Positions 51,008 through 60,016 of a stretch of 64,000 bases of DNA are shown here, in pieces; the stretch's first letter is position 1; the number at the start of each line of letters is the position of its first letter. The notes under the pieces were generated by a model, which was not told the DNA's origin, did no database searches, and was given only the letters and a program-made list of their open reading frames with translations. Origin of the DNA: RUG11198 sp964600615 (lineage in GTDB: Bacteria > Bacillota_I > Bacilli_A > RF39 > UBA660). The stretch is taken from assembly GCA_964600615.1 (NCBI GenBank), contig CAZRJK010000005.1, positions 15,066-79,065 of the forward strand. Reading direction: 5' to 3'. Position numbers and translations under genes: made by a program.

Positions 51008-51036
51008 ATTATAACAATAAATTAACTATATTTCAA
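51008..51036 (-). promoter_or_regulatory. Promoter of rpmE
   Basis: Minus strand -35 TTGAAA (51031-51036), 17-base spacer, -10 TATAAT (51008-51013). Confidence 0.8.
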
Positions 51037-51044
51037 GTCTTTTT

Positions 51045-52298
51045 TTAAATTATTTCTATATCAGCACCAACACTCTTTAATTTACCTACTATATCCTCAT
51101 AACCTCTTAATATATGATCTATATTATCAATAATAGTAGTTCCTTCCGCAATAAGACCACATATAACCATAGAAGCACCACCTCTTAAATCAGTAGCAGT
51201 AACTTCTTTACCAACAAGTTCACTCTTACCATATATAGTAGCAACATCATTATCTTCACTTACCTCTATAGATGCTCCCATCTTAACAGTATCAGGAACA
51301 TTCATAAATCTATTCTCATATATAGTTTCTTCTATATGACTAGTACCTTCACAACTAACTAAGAAAGGAACCATAGGTTGTTGTAAATCAGTAGGAAAAC
51401 CAGGATATACCATAGTAGTAATATCTATAGCATTATATTCCCCTACTTTATTACATAATATATAATCTTCTCCTATTTCTAATTCTACTGAGGCCTCTTC
51501 TAATTTACTAGTTAAACTCTCTATATGCATAGGATTTAAATTAGTTACTTTTAAATTATTACCAAGTAAAGCTGCAATAATAACATAAGTACCAGCCTCT
51601 ATCCTATCAGGAACAACATTATATTCTGTAGAATGCAAATAATTAACACCTATAATCTCTATTCTACCAGTACCAGCACCTTTAATTTTAGCACCCATAC
51701 TATTTAAAAACTCACATACATCTACTATTTCTGGTTCCTTAGCAGCATTCTCAATAATAGTTTCTCCCTTAGCTTTAACAGCTGCTAAAATAATATTAAT
51801 AGTAGCCCCAACACTAGGAACATCTAAAAATATTTCATCTCCAATTAAATCATCAGCATGTATAACAAATTCACCATCATTCTCTTCTATTACAGCCCCT
51901 AATTTTTCAAAACCTTTAAGATGCAAATTAATAGGTCTCTCTCCAATAGAACAACCTCCAGGAAAACACATCTTAACATATTTATATCTACCAAGTAAAG
52001 CTCCCATAAAATAATATGAAGCTCTTAATTTATTAGATAAATTACAAGCAATATCATCATTCTTAATATCCTTAGCATCTATAGTTACTTCATGATCTCC
52101 TCTAGTAACTTTAACATTCAAATAACTAAGTATTTCTTCTAAACTATCTATATCACTAATATTAGGAACATTTCCTAATTTAACCTCTTCATCACATAAA
52201 ATAGCAGCCGGAATAAGTGCTACCGCACTATTCTTAGCCCCTTCTACACATATTTCTCCACTTAAAGTATTTTTACCAACAATTTTTATCTTAGGCAT
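51045..52298 (-). CDS. murA: UDP-N-acetylglucosamine 1-carboxyvinyltransferase
   Basis: 417 residues from ATG 52298 (Shine-Dalgarno TAGGAGGAA; longer frame starts within it). First committed step of peptidoglycan synthesis. LSGEICVEGAKNSAVALIPAAIL, the catalytic-Cys loop GGCSIGERPINLHLKGFEKLG, DRIEAGTY, and GFPTDLQQP. Cys in the loop means it should be fosfomycin-sensitive. Confidence 0.97.
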   Translation of the reverse strand: MPKIKIVGKNTLSGEICVEGAKNSAVALIPAAILCDEEVKLGNVPNISDIDSLEEILSYLNVKVTRGDHEVTIDAKDIKNDDIACNLSNKLRASYYFMGALLGRYKYVKMCFPGGCSIGERPINLHLKGFEKLGAVIEENDGEFVIHADDLIGDEIFLDVPSVGATINIILAAVKAKGETIIENAAKEPEIVDVCEFLNSMGAKIKGAGTGRIEIIGVNYLHSTEYNVVPDRIEAGTYVIIAALLGNNLKVTNLNPMHIESLTSKLEEASVELEIGEDYILCNKVGEYNAIDITTMVYPGFPTDLQQPMVPFLVSCEGTSHIEETIYENRFMNVPDTVKMGASIEVSEDNDVATIYGKSELVGKEVTATDLRGGASMVICGLIAEGTTIIDNIDHILRGYEDIVGKLKSVGADIEII

Positions 52299-52362
52299 AC
52301 TACTTCCTCCTAACATATTTTATTATTTCATATAATATTAGTTACATCTAATACCCGTATTT

Positions 52363-52391
52363 ATATTAACAAACCTAAGAATTATTGTCAA
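52363..52391 (-). promoter_or_regulatory. Promoter of murA
   Basis: Minus strand -35 TTGACA (52386-52391), 17-base spacer, -10 TAATAT (52363-52368); about 60-base leader. Confidence 0.75.
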
Positions 52392-52392
52392 C

Positions 52393-52427
52393 AAAAAAAT
52401 AAAAAATGCAAACTATGTGCATTTTTT
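52393..52427 (-). terminator. Terminator upstream of murA
   Basis: Nine-bp stem AAAAATGCA/TGCATTTTT, seven-base loop, T run. Confidence 0.85.
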
Positions 52428-52428
52428 A

Positions 52429-53202
52429 CTAAGCAACAACACTTTCATTATTACTCTTTTTATTACTAATATCACTATCATCAAAAGAAGCAGCAATATC
52501 AACTAATTCTTTATATAAAGTATTATACTTATTAACAAGATCCTCACCTTCAAAATATAGTTTCCCACCTTCAGAAGACCATTTATCATCATTATTCTTA
52601 AGAAGATCAAGAATTTCTATAACCTTATCAAAAAACAAATTTAAATCTTTAGATATCTTATCCATTTTCTCTTTAGTATCCTTTAAATCTTTAATATCTT
52701 TTTCTGTTAACATTATCTTTTCATAAAATTCATAAGAATAATCATCTATTTTCTCTTTATCTACCAAATTTCTTACATTCTCTTCATCACATAAATAAGA
52801 TATTCTCTCAATAGCTTTAGTTACCTTACTTCTATCTTTTTGTATAACAGCATAACTCTTTATAAAAGCAGGCCTATCTTTTTCTAAATTATCTAAAGAT
52901 AAAACATTACTCAATTCCTCATCATCTAAATAATAATTAATAATCTTAACATTATCAGATAATTCTTTATAATACTTCTTAATAGCTTCTTCTATATAGC
53001 CATAATTTCCCTTAGTCTTAATATAAATAGAATAATCATCATTTGCTAAATCCATATTAGAATAATTAATTATCTCCTGTTTTAAAATATCCTCTTGTTT
53101 TAAATCTTGTACCACAAAATAAACAATAATACCAGCTAAAATTAATAATAATATACCCAATACAATAAATATTTTTTTAACTATCTTTCCTTTTTTCTTC
53201 AT
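52429..53202 (-). CDS. Membrane-anchored helical protein of unknown function
   Basis: 257 residues from ATG 53202. N-terminal membrane helix (IFIVLGILLLILAGIIVYFVV, about 10-32), then a long, mainly helical extracellular domain with coiled coils (EKDIKDLKDTKEKMDKISKDL). One Cys. No family recognised. Extended -10 TGTTATAAT just upstream suggests its own promoter. Confidence 0.6.
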   Translation of the reverse strand: MKKKGKIVKKIFIVLGILLLILAGIIVYFVVQDLKQEDILKQEIINYSNMDLANDDYSIYIKTKGNYGYIEEAIKKYYKELSDNVKIINYYLDDEELSNVLSLDNLEKDRPAFIKSYAVIQKDRSKVTKAIERISYLCDEENVRNLVDKEKIDDYSYEFYEKIMLTEKDIKDLKDTKEKMDKISKDLNLFFDKVIEILDLLKNNDDKWSSEGGKLYFEGEDLVNKYNTLYKELVDIAASFDDSDISNKKSNNESVVA

Positions 53203-53244
53203 AACATCAAACTCCATATCTTATAAATTTATTATAACACAAAT

Positions 53245-53787
53245 TTAAAAAATGTAACATAAAACTAACATAATAAAAATAATTCCCCCCACTATATTAG
53301 CATACCTTCCAAATCTAGAACTTAATATATTACCCAATCTTAATCCTAAATAAGTTAATATTCCACTACAAAACATAAATATAAAAGAAACTTCTAAATA
53401 ATTATTATTAATCGCATATATTCCAATACCCGTAGTAAAACTATCTATACTAACAGATAAACCAAACATAATATATCCCAATCCCCCAGATAATATAGAT
53501 ACATCTTCATCTTTAATCCCAGATACAATCATATCTATACCAATTATTCCAAAAATAATACCAATAAATAAATCAGTATTAAATTCATAATAATTAAGTA
53601 TTATATTACCAAACAAACTACCAAATAAAGGCATAAAAAAATGAAATAATCCCACTATTAAAGCTAAAATAATTTCATTTTTCCTACTTATCCCATATAC
53701 ACCATATATTAAAGATAAAGAGAAAGCATCCATTGATAAACTAATACCTATAATTATAGTTATAAATAATATATTCAAACTAATCAC
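53245..53787 (-). CDS. mntP: MntP-like manganese efflux pump
   Basis: 180 residues, six membrane helices. IIIGISLSMDAFSLSLIYGVYG, GLFHFFMPLFGSLFGNI, and the repeat half LSVSIDSFTTGIG with paired Asp residues in helices 1 and 4, as in MntP. Next to spoIIR, as ywlD is in B. subtilis. Confidence 0.85.
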   Translation of the reverse strand: MISLNILFITIIIGISLSMDAFSLSLIYGVYGISRKNEIILALIVGLFHFFMPLFGSLFGNIILNYYEFNTDLFIGIIFGIIGIDMIVSGIKDEDVSILSGGLGYIMFGLSVSIDSFTTGIGIYAINNNYLEVSFIFMFCSGILTYLGLRLGNILSSRFGRYANIVGGIIFIMLVLCYIF

Positions 53788-53821
53788 CTAATATATAATA
53801 TTAATTTATCCATACAAAATA

Positions 53822-54349
53822 CTAAAAAATCTTATCTATCATTTCCTTAACAAAAGACTTATATTGAACTTCTCCAGTCTCTGTTTCATTAGCTTCTAAT
53901 AAACATAAAGGAGGAAATAAAACACACCACCAATTATCTCCTTTAGCTTCTCCAATATATACAACTAATGACTCATAATCTCCTTCATTATATATAACAC
54001 CTTTATACACCTTATCAGGAAAATAATTATCCCCAAATATAATTCTAAACTCTTTATCATAACCATTATTAATAAATAAATTACTTATATCATAATTTAA
54101 TTCATCTATACTAGAAGAAATAATATCTCTAGCTTCTTCTACATCATATACCCCATCTAATTTTAACATCATATAATTACTAACATATTTCTTAACCTTA
54201 TCTTTCATATTCTGATCAATAACACTATTACTATTAGGAATAACTCTAACTCTAATAGCATCGCTAGGTATAACAACATCAGCATTAACATTAATATACA
54301 TAACTACAGATATAACAATTAATAATATAACAAAAATAATCTTCTTCAT
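53822..54349 (-). CDS. spoIIR: Stage II sporulation protein R
   Basis: 175 residues: signal peptide (KIIFVILLIVISVVMYINVNA), then the SpoIIR domain (IRVRVIPNSNSVIDQNMKDKVKKYV, GDNWWCVLFPPLCLLE). Secreted signal from the forespore that triggers pro-sigma-E processing by SpoIIGA. Its ribosome site (AAAGGATGA) lies in the right arm of the preceding terminator. Confidence 0.96.
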   Translation of the reverse strand: MKKIIFVILLIVISVVMYINVNADVVIPSDAIRVRVIPNSNSVIDQNMKDKVKKYVSNYMMLKLDGVYDVEEARDIISSSIDELNYDISNLFINNGYDKEFRIIFGDNYFPDKVYKGVIYNEGDYESLVVYIGEAKGDNWWCVLFPPLCLLEANETETGEVQYKSFVKEMIDKIF

Positions 54350-54350
54350 T

Positions 54351-54389
54351 AAAAAATCATCCTTTCAATATAATATTGGATGATTTTTT
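54351..54389 (-). terminator. Terminator of the SDR gene, overlapping the spoIIR ribosome site
   Basis: Perfect 12-bp stem (54378-54389 with 54351-54362), 15-base loop, and T run on the minus strand. The right arm contains GGATGATTTTTT, immediately before the spoIIR ATG at 54349. Confidence 0.8.
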
Positions 54390-54402
54390 AATTATTTATA
54401 CA

Positions 54403-55146
54403 CTATTTATTTCCTTTTCTTCTTTGAGAATTATATACCATTTTAACTAAAAAACTATCAGGAACTATCTTAGATAATATTCTTAAACACTTAATACTAA
54501 AACCAGGAATAATTATAAACTTCCCTTTTAAAACATTATCTATAGCATACTTAGCTACATAGTCACTATCCATGCCCTTAAGACTAAAACTAACACCTGC
54601 AACATTATCAAAATTAGTCTTAACAGGTCCCGGACATAAAACATGAATACCTACTTTAGATTTCTCTCTTCTTAATTCTTCCTTAATTCCTTGACTTAAC
54701 CTTAAAACGTAATTCTTACTAGCATAATAAGTATCCATAAGAGGACCAGGCATAAACCCTGCTATACTAGCAACATTAAGTATATCTCCTTTATTCTTCT
54801 TAATCATATTATCTAAATATAACTTAGTTAAAACATGCAAAGCTTTAATATTAACATCTATCATATTCATCTCTTTATCTAAATCAGTATCTTTAAACTC
54901 TCCAAACAATCCGAAACCAGCATTATTAATAACCAAATCTACATCAGGATATTTATTATATAATTCCTTACAATTATTAATATTACTTATATCAGTACAA
55001 TATACTTCTACTTTATTATTAAATTCAATCTTATCTAACTTCTTCTTATCTCTAGTAATTAATATCAAATCATATCCTAATTTATCTAAATATTTAGCCA
55101 TAGATAAACCAATACCACTACTAGCTCCCGTTATTAAAGCTTTCAT
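54403..55146 (-). CDS. Short-chain dehydrogenase/reductase
   Basis: 247 residues from ATG 55146 (ribosome site GGAAGGTGATTTGG; a longer frame exists). NAD(P) site TGASSGIGLSMAK, NNAGFG, catalytic Ser (NVASIAG), YASKNYV with Tyr and Lys, and CPGPVKTNF. Substrate unknown; the YqjQ/DltE-type group is nearest by length and motifs. Overlaps the previous gene by 26 bases. Confidence 0.88.
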   Translation of the reverse strand: MKALITGASSGIGLSMAKYLDKLGYDLILITRDKKKLDKIEFNNKVEVYCTDISNINNCKELYNKYPDVDLVINNAGFGLFGEFKDTDLDKEMNMIDVNIKALHVLTKLYLDNMIKKNKGDILNVASIAGFMPGPLMDTYYASKNYVLRLSQGIKEELRREKSKVGIHVLCPGPVKTNFDNVAGVSFSLKGMDSDYVAKYAIDNVLKGKFIIIPGFSIKCLRILSKIVPDSFLVKMVYNSQRRKGNK

Positions 55147-55744
55147 CCAAATCACCTTCCCAAGAAATAATCTTAAGTTTCTCCCACTTAGATTTCCATC
55201 TCTTACATCTCTCATAATATAAATCTTTAGTCATATCTATCTTAACAGGCCTAATAATCATATTAAACAGATCATTTAACCCATATGGGGCATATACATA
55301 AAATCTATTATTATATAACCTTACCCCAATACAAGTAACAGTACTAGTCCATCTTCCTATAGCATCATATACATCCCTATAGGGACTTCTCTTAATACCA
55401 TATTTCTCATAAAACCATATATGCACTCTAGCTTGATTCTTAATATCTAATTTTATATTATTCTTAACCTTAGAATTAATTAATTTAATAATCTTATCTT
55501 CTGCTTCATATGAAGTATCATTATCATAATAAACAATATCATAATCATTAATACCATAATTAAGATCATAGCCATGATAATAATTAAATACAGTCTGATT
55601 AATACATCCAGCCCCCACATAACAATTATCAAGACCTAAACTATTTAAAACATCTAACAAATATTTTAAATCTTTATTCATAAATAATATTTTCTTTAAT
55701 ATCCTAATTTGTTCATTTACAGGTTTATTTCTACCATCTAACAT
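55121..55744 (-). CDS. Nucleotidyltransferase-like protein (COG3575 type)
   Basis: 207 residues: NCYVGAGCINQTVFNYYHG, NDYDIVYYDNDTSYEAED, LDIKNQARVHIWFYEKYG, RSPYRDVYDAIGRWTSTVTCIGVRL and APYGLNDLFNMIIRPV, the motif order of the nucleotidyltransferase-6 family (DUF925). Catalytic Asp pair likely in NDYDIVY. Biochemical role unknown. Two bases from the ATPase stop, with a weak ribosome site; ATG 55681 is an alternative start. Confidence 0.8.
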   Translation of the reverse strand: MLDGRNKPVNEQIRILKKILFMNKDLKYLLDVLNSLGLDNCYVGAGCINQTVFNYYHGYDLNYGINDYDIVYYDNDTSYEAEDKIIKLINSKVKNNIKLDIKNQARVHIWFYEKYGIKRSPYRDVYDAIGRWTSTVTCIGVRLYNNRFYVYAPYGLNDLFNMIIRPVKIDMTKDLYYERCKRWKSKWEKLKIISWEGDLDESFNNGS

Positions 55745-55746
55745 GA

Positions 55747-58119
55747 CTACACTTTAACCTTATCACTTTTATAACTACTATCAAATTTATTTAAAATAAA
55801 ATGTACCACTAAATTTAACTTATCAAATATATAAATACTACATATAGCAAACACTATATATAAAAGCATTGTCCCATCATTTACTTGATTCAAATCAAAA
55901 AATTCATATTGCCTAAATAACATATAAATAAACGTTGCTACTAAAATAACTAATAAAGTTCCTCTTAATATATTAAATGGCTTACATAATCTATATAAGA
56001 ATATAAAACCAGTAGTAGCCGTCATCATAACAATTAAAGTAGAAGTAATATTCTCACTAATATCAAAATAATTCTTATATAAAACAATCATTACTACATT
56101 AAATACAACAGTTAAAGCAGCAGGAAAACTCTTACTAATAACCTTTAACATAAAATTACCCTTAACCCTCTCATGATTAGGTTCCAATGCTAAAATAAAC
56201 GAAGGAATACTAATTGTACAAGCAGTAATTAAAGATAAATGTATGGGCATATAAAAATATGGACTAGACATAAAAATACACACAATAACTAATATAGCCG
56301 TAAAAATAGTCTTAATTAATAATAGTGATGCTGATCTCTCTACATTATTAATAGTTCTTCTACCTTCTGCAACAACCTTAGGCATAGAAGCAAAATTAGA
56401 ATCTAATAACACTAATTGACTAACATTCTTAGCAGCATCACTACCACTAGCCATAGCAATACTACAATCAGATTGCTTAAGAGCTAAAACATCATTAACC
56501 CCATCACCAGTCATAGCAACCGTATGTCCATTTCTCTGTAATGTTTTAACTATCTTTTTCTTCTGATCTGGAGTAACCCTACCAAAAACATCATATTTTT
56601 CTAAACATTCATCGATATTTTCATCAGTAAGTAAAGATGCATCCATACCCTTAACATCCTTTAAACCAGCGCGTTTAGCAATACTACATACAGTAACATG
56701 ATTATCACCACTAATAATCTTAACCTTAACACCTTGTTCTTTAAAATATTTCAAAGTATCAGGAGCTTCTTTTCTAATCTTATCCTGAATAAGTAAAAAA
56801 CCTAATACCTTCAAATTAGAGGGAGTATTACTAATCTCTTCCTTACTAAAAGCAACAACTAATACTCTATAATCCCCATACTGTTCTACTCTTTCCTTAT
56901 ATTTAATAAAATCATTTTTAAGAACAAATTCTGGAGCTCCTAAATAATAAGTCCCCCTACCATCAAAACTAACAGCAGAAAACTTTCTACTAGAAGAAAA
57001 TTCTTTCTTATCAACAACAGTCCAACTACCACCAGAAGAAAACCTATCCCTAATAGCATCCAATGTAGCATTACTATTATCAAATGCAGATGCAATATTA
57101 TTAAGTAGCTCCGCCATCATATTCTTATCTATCTTATCTTCACATATAACATCAGTTAATTCCATAGCTCCTTCCGTAATAGTACCAGTCTTATCCAAAC
57201 ATATTATATCAACTCTAGCCAAAGTCTCAATACAATATAATTGTTGAACTAAAACCTTATATCGTCCTAATCTAATAACTGCAACTGCCATAACTGAACT
57301 AGTAAGCAGTAATAATCCCTCAGGAATCATCCCAATTAAAGCAGCTACCGTACTAAATATTGAAGCCGTAATATCATTATTAGTAACTTGAAGTTGATTA
57401 TACAACAAGAAAATTCCTGCTGGAACAATAACAACAGACAAAACTTTTAATATTTTTTCAAAAGAATTCATAATAACAGAATTAACTTTCTTATTATATT
57501 TAGCCTCACTACTAATCTTTGAAATATAATTATCCTTACCAATATGATCTACTCTAGCATAACAAGAACCACTAACAATAAAACTACCCGATAAAATAGT
57601 ATCTCCTTCTTTTTTTAATATAGGATCTACCTCACCAGTTAAAAATGATTCATTAACCTCCACATTACCATGTAAAACAACTGAATCAGTCACAACCTGA
57701 TTACCTAAACTTAACTTAACTACATCATCCAAAACTAATTCTTCTATCCCTAAAGCCTCTTCTTTACCATTTCTAATAGTAGTAACCTTACTAGAAGCTA
57801 AAACACTTAACTTATCAATTGTTTTCTTAGAAATTACCTCTTGAATAATACTAATAATACTATTAAAAATTATAACTCCCATAAAAGTACAATTTTTAAC
57901 AGAATCCCATATCTTTCCCCCATATATTCCAGCTCCCAATATTGCTAACCCCAATATTAAATTAAGAAAATTAAAATAAGTAAAAAAATTACTCTTAATA
58001 ATCTCTTTAACAGTCTTAGTAGGAGGGGCATCATTATAATTAACTAAATTATTATTGATTCTCTCATTAACCTCTAAATCACTTAACCCCTCTTTATAAT
58101 TAGGATTATATCTCTTCAT
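55747..58119 (-). CDS. CtpE-like P-type cation-transporting ATPase
   Basis: 790 residues. TGEVDP actuator motif (about 157), PEGL in helix 4, phosphorylation site CLDKTGTITEG (about 305-315), nucleotide-binding region, and MTGDGVNDVLALKQSDCSIAM hinge. The phrase PEGLLLLTSSVMAVAVIRLGRYKVLVQQLYCIETLARVD groups it with CtpE-like ATPases, implicated in Ca2+ handling. No metal-binding N-terminal domain. Ten membrane helices expected. Extended -10 promoter TGTTATAAT upstream. Confidence 0.9.
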   Translation of the reverse strand: MKRYNPNYKEGLSDLEVNERINNNLVNYNDAPPTKTVKEIIKSNFFTYFNFLNLILGLAILGAGIYGGKIWDSVKNCTFMGVIIFNSIISIIQEVISKKTIDKLSVLASSKVTTIRNGKEEALGIEELVLDDVVKLSLGNQVVTDSVVLHGNVEVNESFLTGEVDPILKKEGDTILSGSFIVSGSCYARVDHIGKDNYISKISSEAKYNKKVNSVIMNSFEKILKVLSVVIVPAGIFLLYNQLQVTNNDITASIFSTVAALIGMIPEGLLLLTSSVMAVAVIRLGRYKVLVQQLYCIETLARVDIICLDKTGTITEGAMELTDVICEDKIDKNMMAELLNNIASAFDNSNATLDAIRDRFSSGGSWTVVDKKEFSSSRKFSAVSFDGRGTYYLGAPEFVLKNDFIKYKERVEQYGDYRVLVVAFSKEEISNTPSNLKVLGFLLIQDKIRKEAPDTLKYFKEQGVKVKIISGDNHVTVCSIAKRAGLKDVKGMDASLLTDENIDECLEKYDVFGRVTPDQKKKIVKTLQRNGHTVAMTGDGVNDVLALKQSDCSIAMASGSDAAKNVSQLVLLDSNFASMPKVVAEGRRTINNVERSASLLLIKTIFTAILVIVCIFMSSPYFYMPIHLSLITACTISIPSFILALEPNHERVKGNFMLKVISKSFPAALTVVFNVVMIVLYKNYFDISENITSTLIVMMTATTGFIFLYRLCKPFNILRGTLLVILVATFIYMLFRQYEFFDLNQVNDGTMLLYIVFAICSIYIFDKLNLVVHFILNKFDSSYKSDKVKV

Positions 58120-58178
58120 ACCATCACCTACTTTACATCTATATTATAACACTTTATAACAAAAAAGAATATAGAGAA

Positions 58179-58892
58179 CTAATTCCAAATAAAAACATAT
58201 CTATCCTTACCACTATAATCTTTTTCTATTCTAACATTTATATCTTTACCAAAATACTTATCTACCATACCCCTGATATTATCACCTTGCCTATATCCTA
58301 TCTCAAAAGCTATTAAATATTTATTATTTAAATAATTACTACATTCTTTTAAGATTTTATCATAATAATATAAACCATTATCTAAAGCATATAAAGCCAT
58401 ATTAGGCTCATTATTCTTAACAATATCTTCTATATCCTCATCATAACTAATATAAGGAGGATTACTAATAATAACATCATATTTACCATTAATATTAGAA
58501 AAAATATCACTATGAATTAATTCCACTAAAACATTATTACTTTTAATATTATCTCTAACAACATCCAATGCCTCTAAAGAAATATCACTAGCATACATAT
58601 CACAATCAATATTCTTCTTTATACTAATTGCTATACAACCACTACCAGTACCAATATCTAATATCTTAATTTTTTTATCAAACAATTTATTAATATAATT
58701 AATAGTCTTTTCTACTAATAATTCTGTCTCAAATCTAGGAATCAATACTCTCTTATCTACTTTAATAATATTTCTATAAAAATCAACATTTCCCACAATA
58801 TATTGTGGTGAAACACCAGAATTAAGTAATTTTTCTCCTTCTTCCCACTTATCTTTAGGCAAATACTTCCTTATATACTCTAAATTATTCAT
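58179..58892 (-). CDS. prmC: Release factor glutamine methyltransferase
   Basis: 237 residues: SPQYIVGNVDFYRN, RVLIPRFETELLVEK, SAM site ILDIGTGSGCIAISI, and the NPPYIS motif. Methylates the GGQ Gln of release factors; the gene overlaps prfA (its substrate) by eight bases. Confidence 0.96.
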   Translation of the reverse strand: MNNLEYIRKYLPKDKWEEGEKLLNSGVSPQYIVGNVDFYRNIIKVDKRVLIPRFETELLVEKTINYINKLFDKKIKILDIGTGSGCIAISIKKNIDCDMYASDISLEALDVVRDNIKSNNVLVELIHSDIFSNINGKYDVIISNPPYISYDEDIEDIVKNNEPNMALYALDNGLYYYDKILKECSNYLNNKYLIAFEIGYRQGDNIRGMVDKYFGKDINVRIEKDYSGKDRYVFIWN

Positions 58893-59943
58893 TACCCGCT
58901 AACTTTCTCTTCTGATCTTCATTTATTAAAGCATCAATAACAACACCTAAATCTCCATCCATAATTCTATCTAAATTCATAGAAGTAAAACCAATCCTAT
59001 GATCAGTAAGCCTATTCTGTGGATAATTATATGTTCTTATCTTTTCACTTCTATCTCCAGTACCTATCTTATTTCTCCTCTCAGCATCATCAGCTTCTTC
59101 TTTTTCTTTTAATTTTAAATCATATAAACGAGTTTTTAAAATCTTTAAAGCCAATTCTTTATTTCTAATCTGACTTCTTTCAACCTGACAATAAACAATA
59201 ATACCTGTAGGAATATGAGTAACCCTAACAGCACTATCAGTAGTATTAACACCCTGTCCACCAGCACCACTACTTCTAGTAATATCTATCTTAACTTCAC
59301 TCATATCTAACTCAAAATCAAATTCCTCAGCCTCTGGCATAACCAAAACCGTAGCAGTAGAAGTATGAACTCTTCCCTGACTCTCAGTAACAGGAACTCT
59401 CTGTACTCTATGAGCACCACTTTCATATTTTAACTTAGAATATACTCCTTCTCCCTTAACCATAAATTCAAGATTAGTAAAGCCCCCAGCAGAGCCTTCA
59501 ATACTATTTAATATTTCTATCTTCCATCCTTGATTATTAGCATATTTCTGATACATATCAAATAAATCACCAGCAAAAATATTAGCTTCATCACCGCCAG
59601 CAGCACCCTTAATCTCAACAATAACATTCTTTTCATCATTAGGATCATGTGGAAGTAATAATATTTTTAATTTATCCTCTAACTCAATCTTTTTTTCACT
59701 GCACTCATTTAACTCTTCCTTAGCCATTTCTCCTAACTCACTATCATGAATAAGTTCATTAGCTTCCTCAATCCTATTTAATATATCTTTATATTCCTTA
59801 TATACAGAAACAACTTCTTCCAATCTATTCTTCTCTTTAGATAATTCTGTCATCTTCTTAACATCATTAAATAAAGAAGGATCAGATAATTCATTATTAA
59901 TATCTTCATATCTCTTTAAAGTAGCTTCTAATCTATCTATCAT
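58885..59943 (-). CDS. prfA: Peptide chain release factor 1
   Basis: 352 residues from ATG 59943 (Shine-Dalgarno AAGGGAGA; the longer frame overlaps the preceding terminator). Stop-codon motif PVT (RVQRVPVTESQGRVHTS) identifies RF1 (UAA/UAG), and GAGGQGVN is the catalytic GGQ. Own promoter at 59969-59997. Confidence 0.97.
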   Translation of the reverse strand: MIDRLEATLKRYEDINNELSDPSLFNDVKKMTELSKEKNRLEEVVSVYKEYKDILNRIEEANELIHDSELGEMAKEELNECSEKKIELEDKLKILLLPHDPNDEKNVIVEIKGAAGGDEANIFAGDLFDMYQKYANNQGWKIEILNSIEGSAGGFTNLEFMVKGEGVYSKLKYESGAHRVQRVPVTESQGRVHTSTATVLVMPEAEEFDFELDMSEVKIDITRSSGAGGQGVNTTDSAVRVTHIPTGIIVYCQVERSQIRNKELALKILKTRLYDLKLKEKEEADDAERRNKIGTGDRSEKIRTYNYPQNRLTDHRIGFTSMNLDRIMDGDLGVVIDALINEDQKRKLAGNE

Positions 59944-59968
59944 ATTAATCTCCCTTTCAAACAATACT

Positions 59969-59997
59969 ATTTTACCATATTTTACTATAAAAAAGAA
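59969..59997 (-). promoter_or_regulatory. Promoter of prfA-prmC
   Basis: Minus strand -35 TTCTTT (59992-59997), 17-base spacer, extended -10 TGGTAAAAT (-10 at 59969-59974). Confidence 0.5.
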
Positions 59998-60016
59998 TAA
60001 GAAATACTTCTTATTC
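59989..60016 (-). terminator. Terminator of thrS
   Basis: Nine-bp stem GAATAAGAA/TTCTTATTC, loop of four, six T; spans the thrS stop. Confidence 0.85.

Noticed and set aside
51045..51060. Intrinsic terminator directly after murA
   Set aside because: Only an A/T run is present; no stem could be drawn, so none is annotated.
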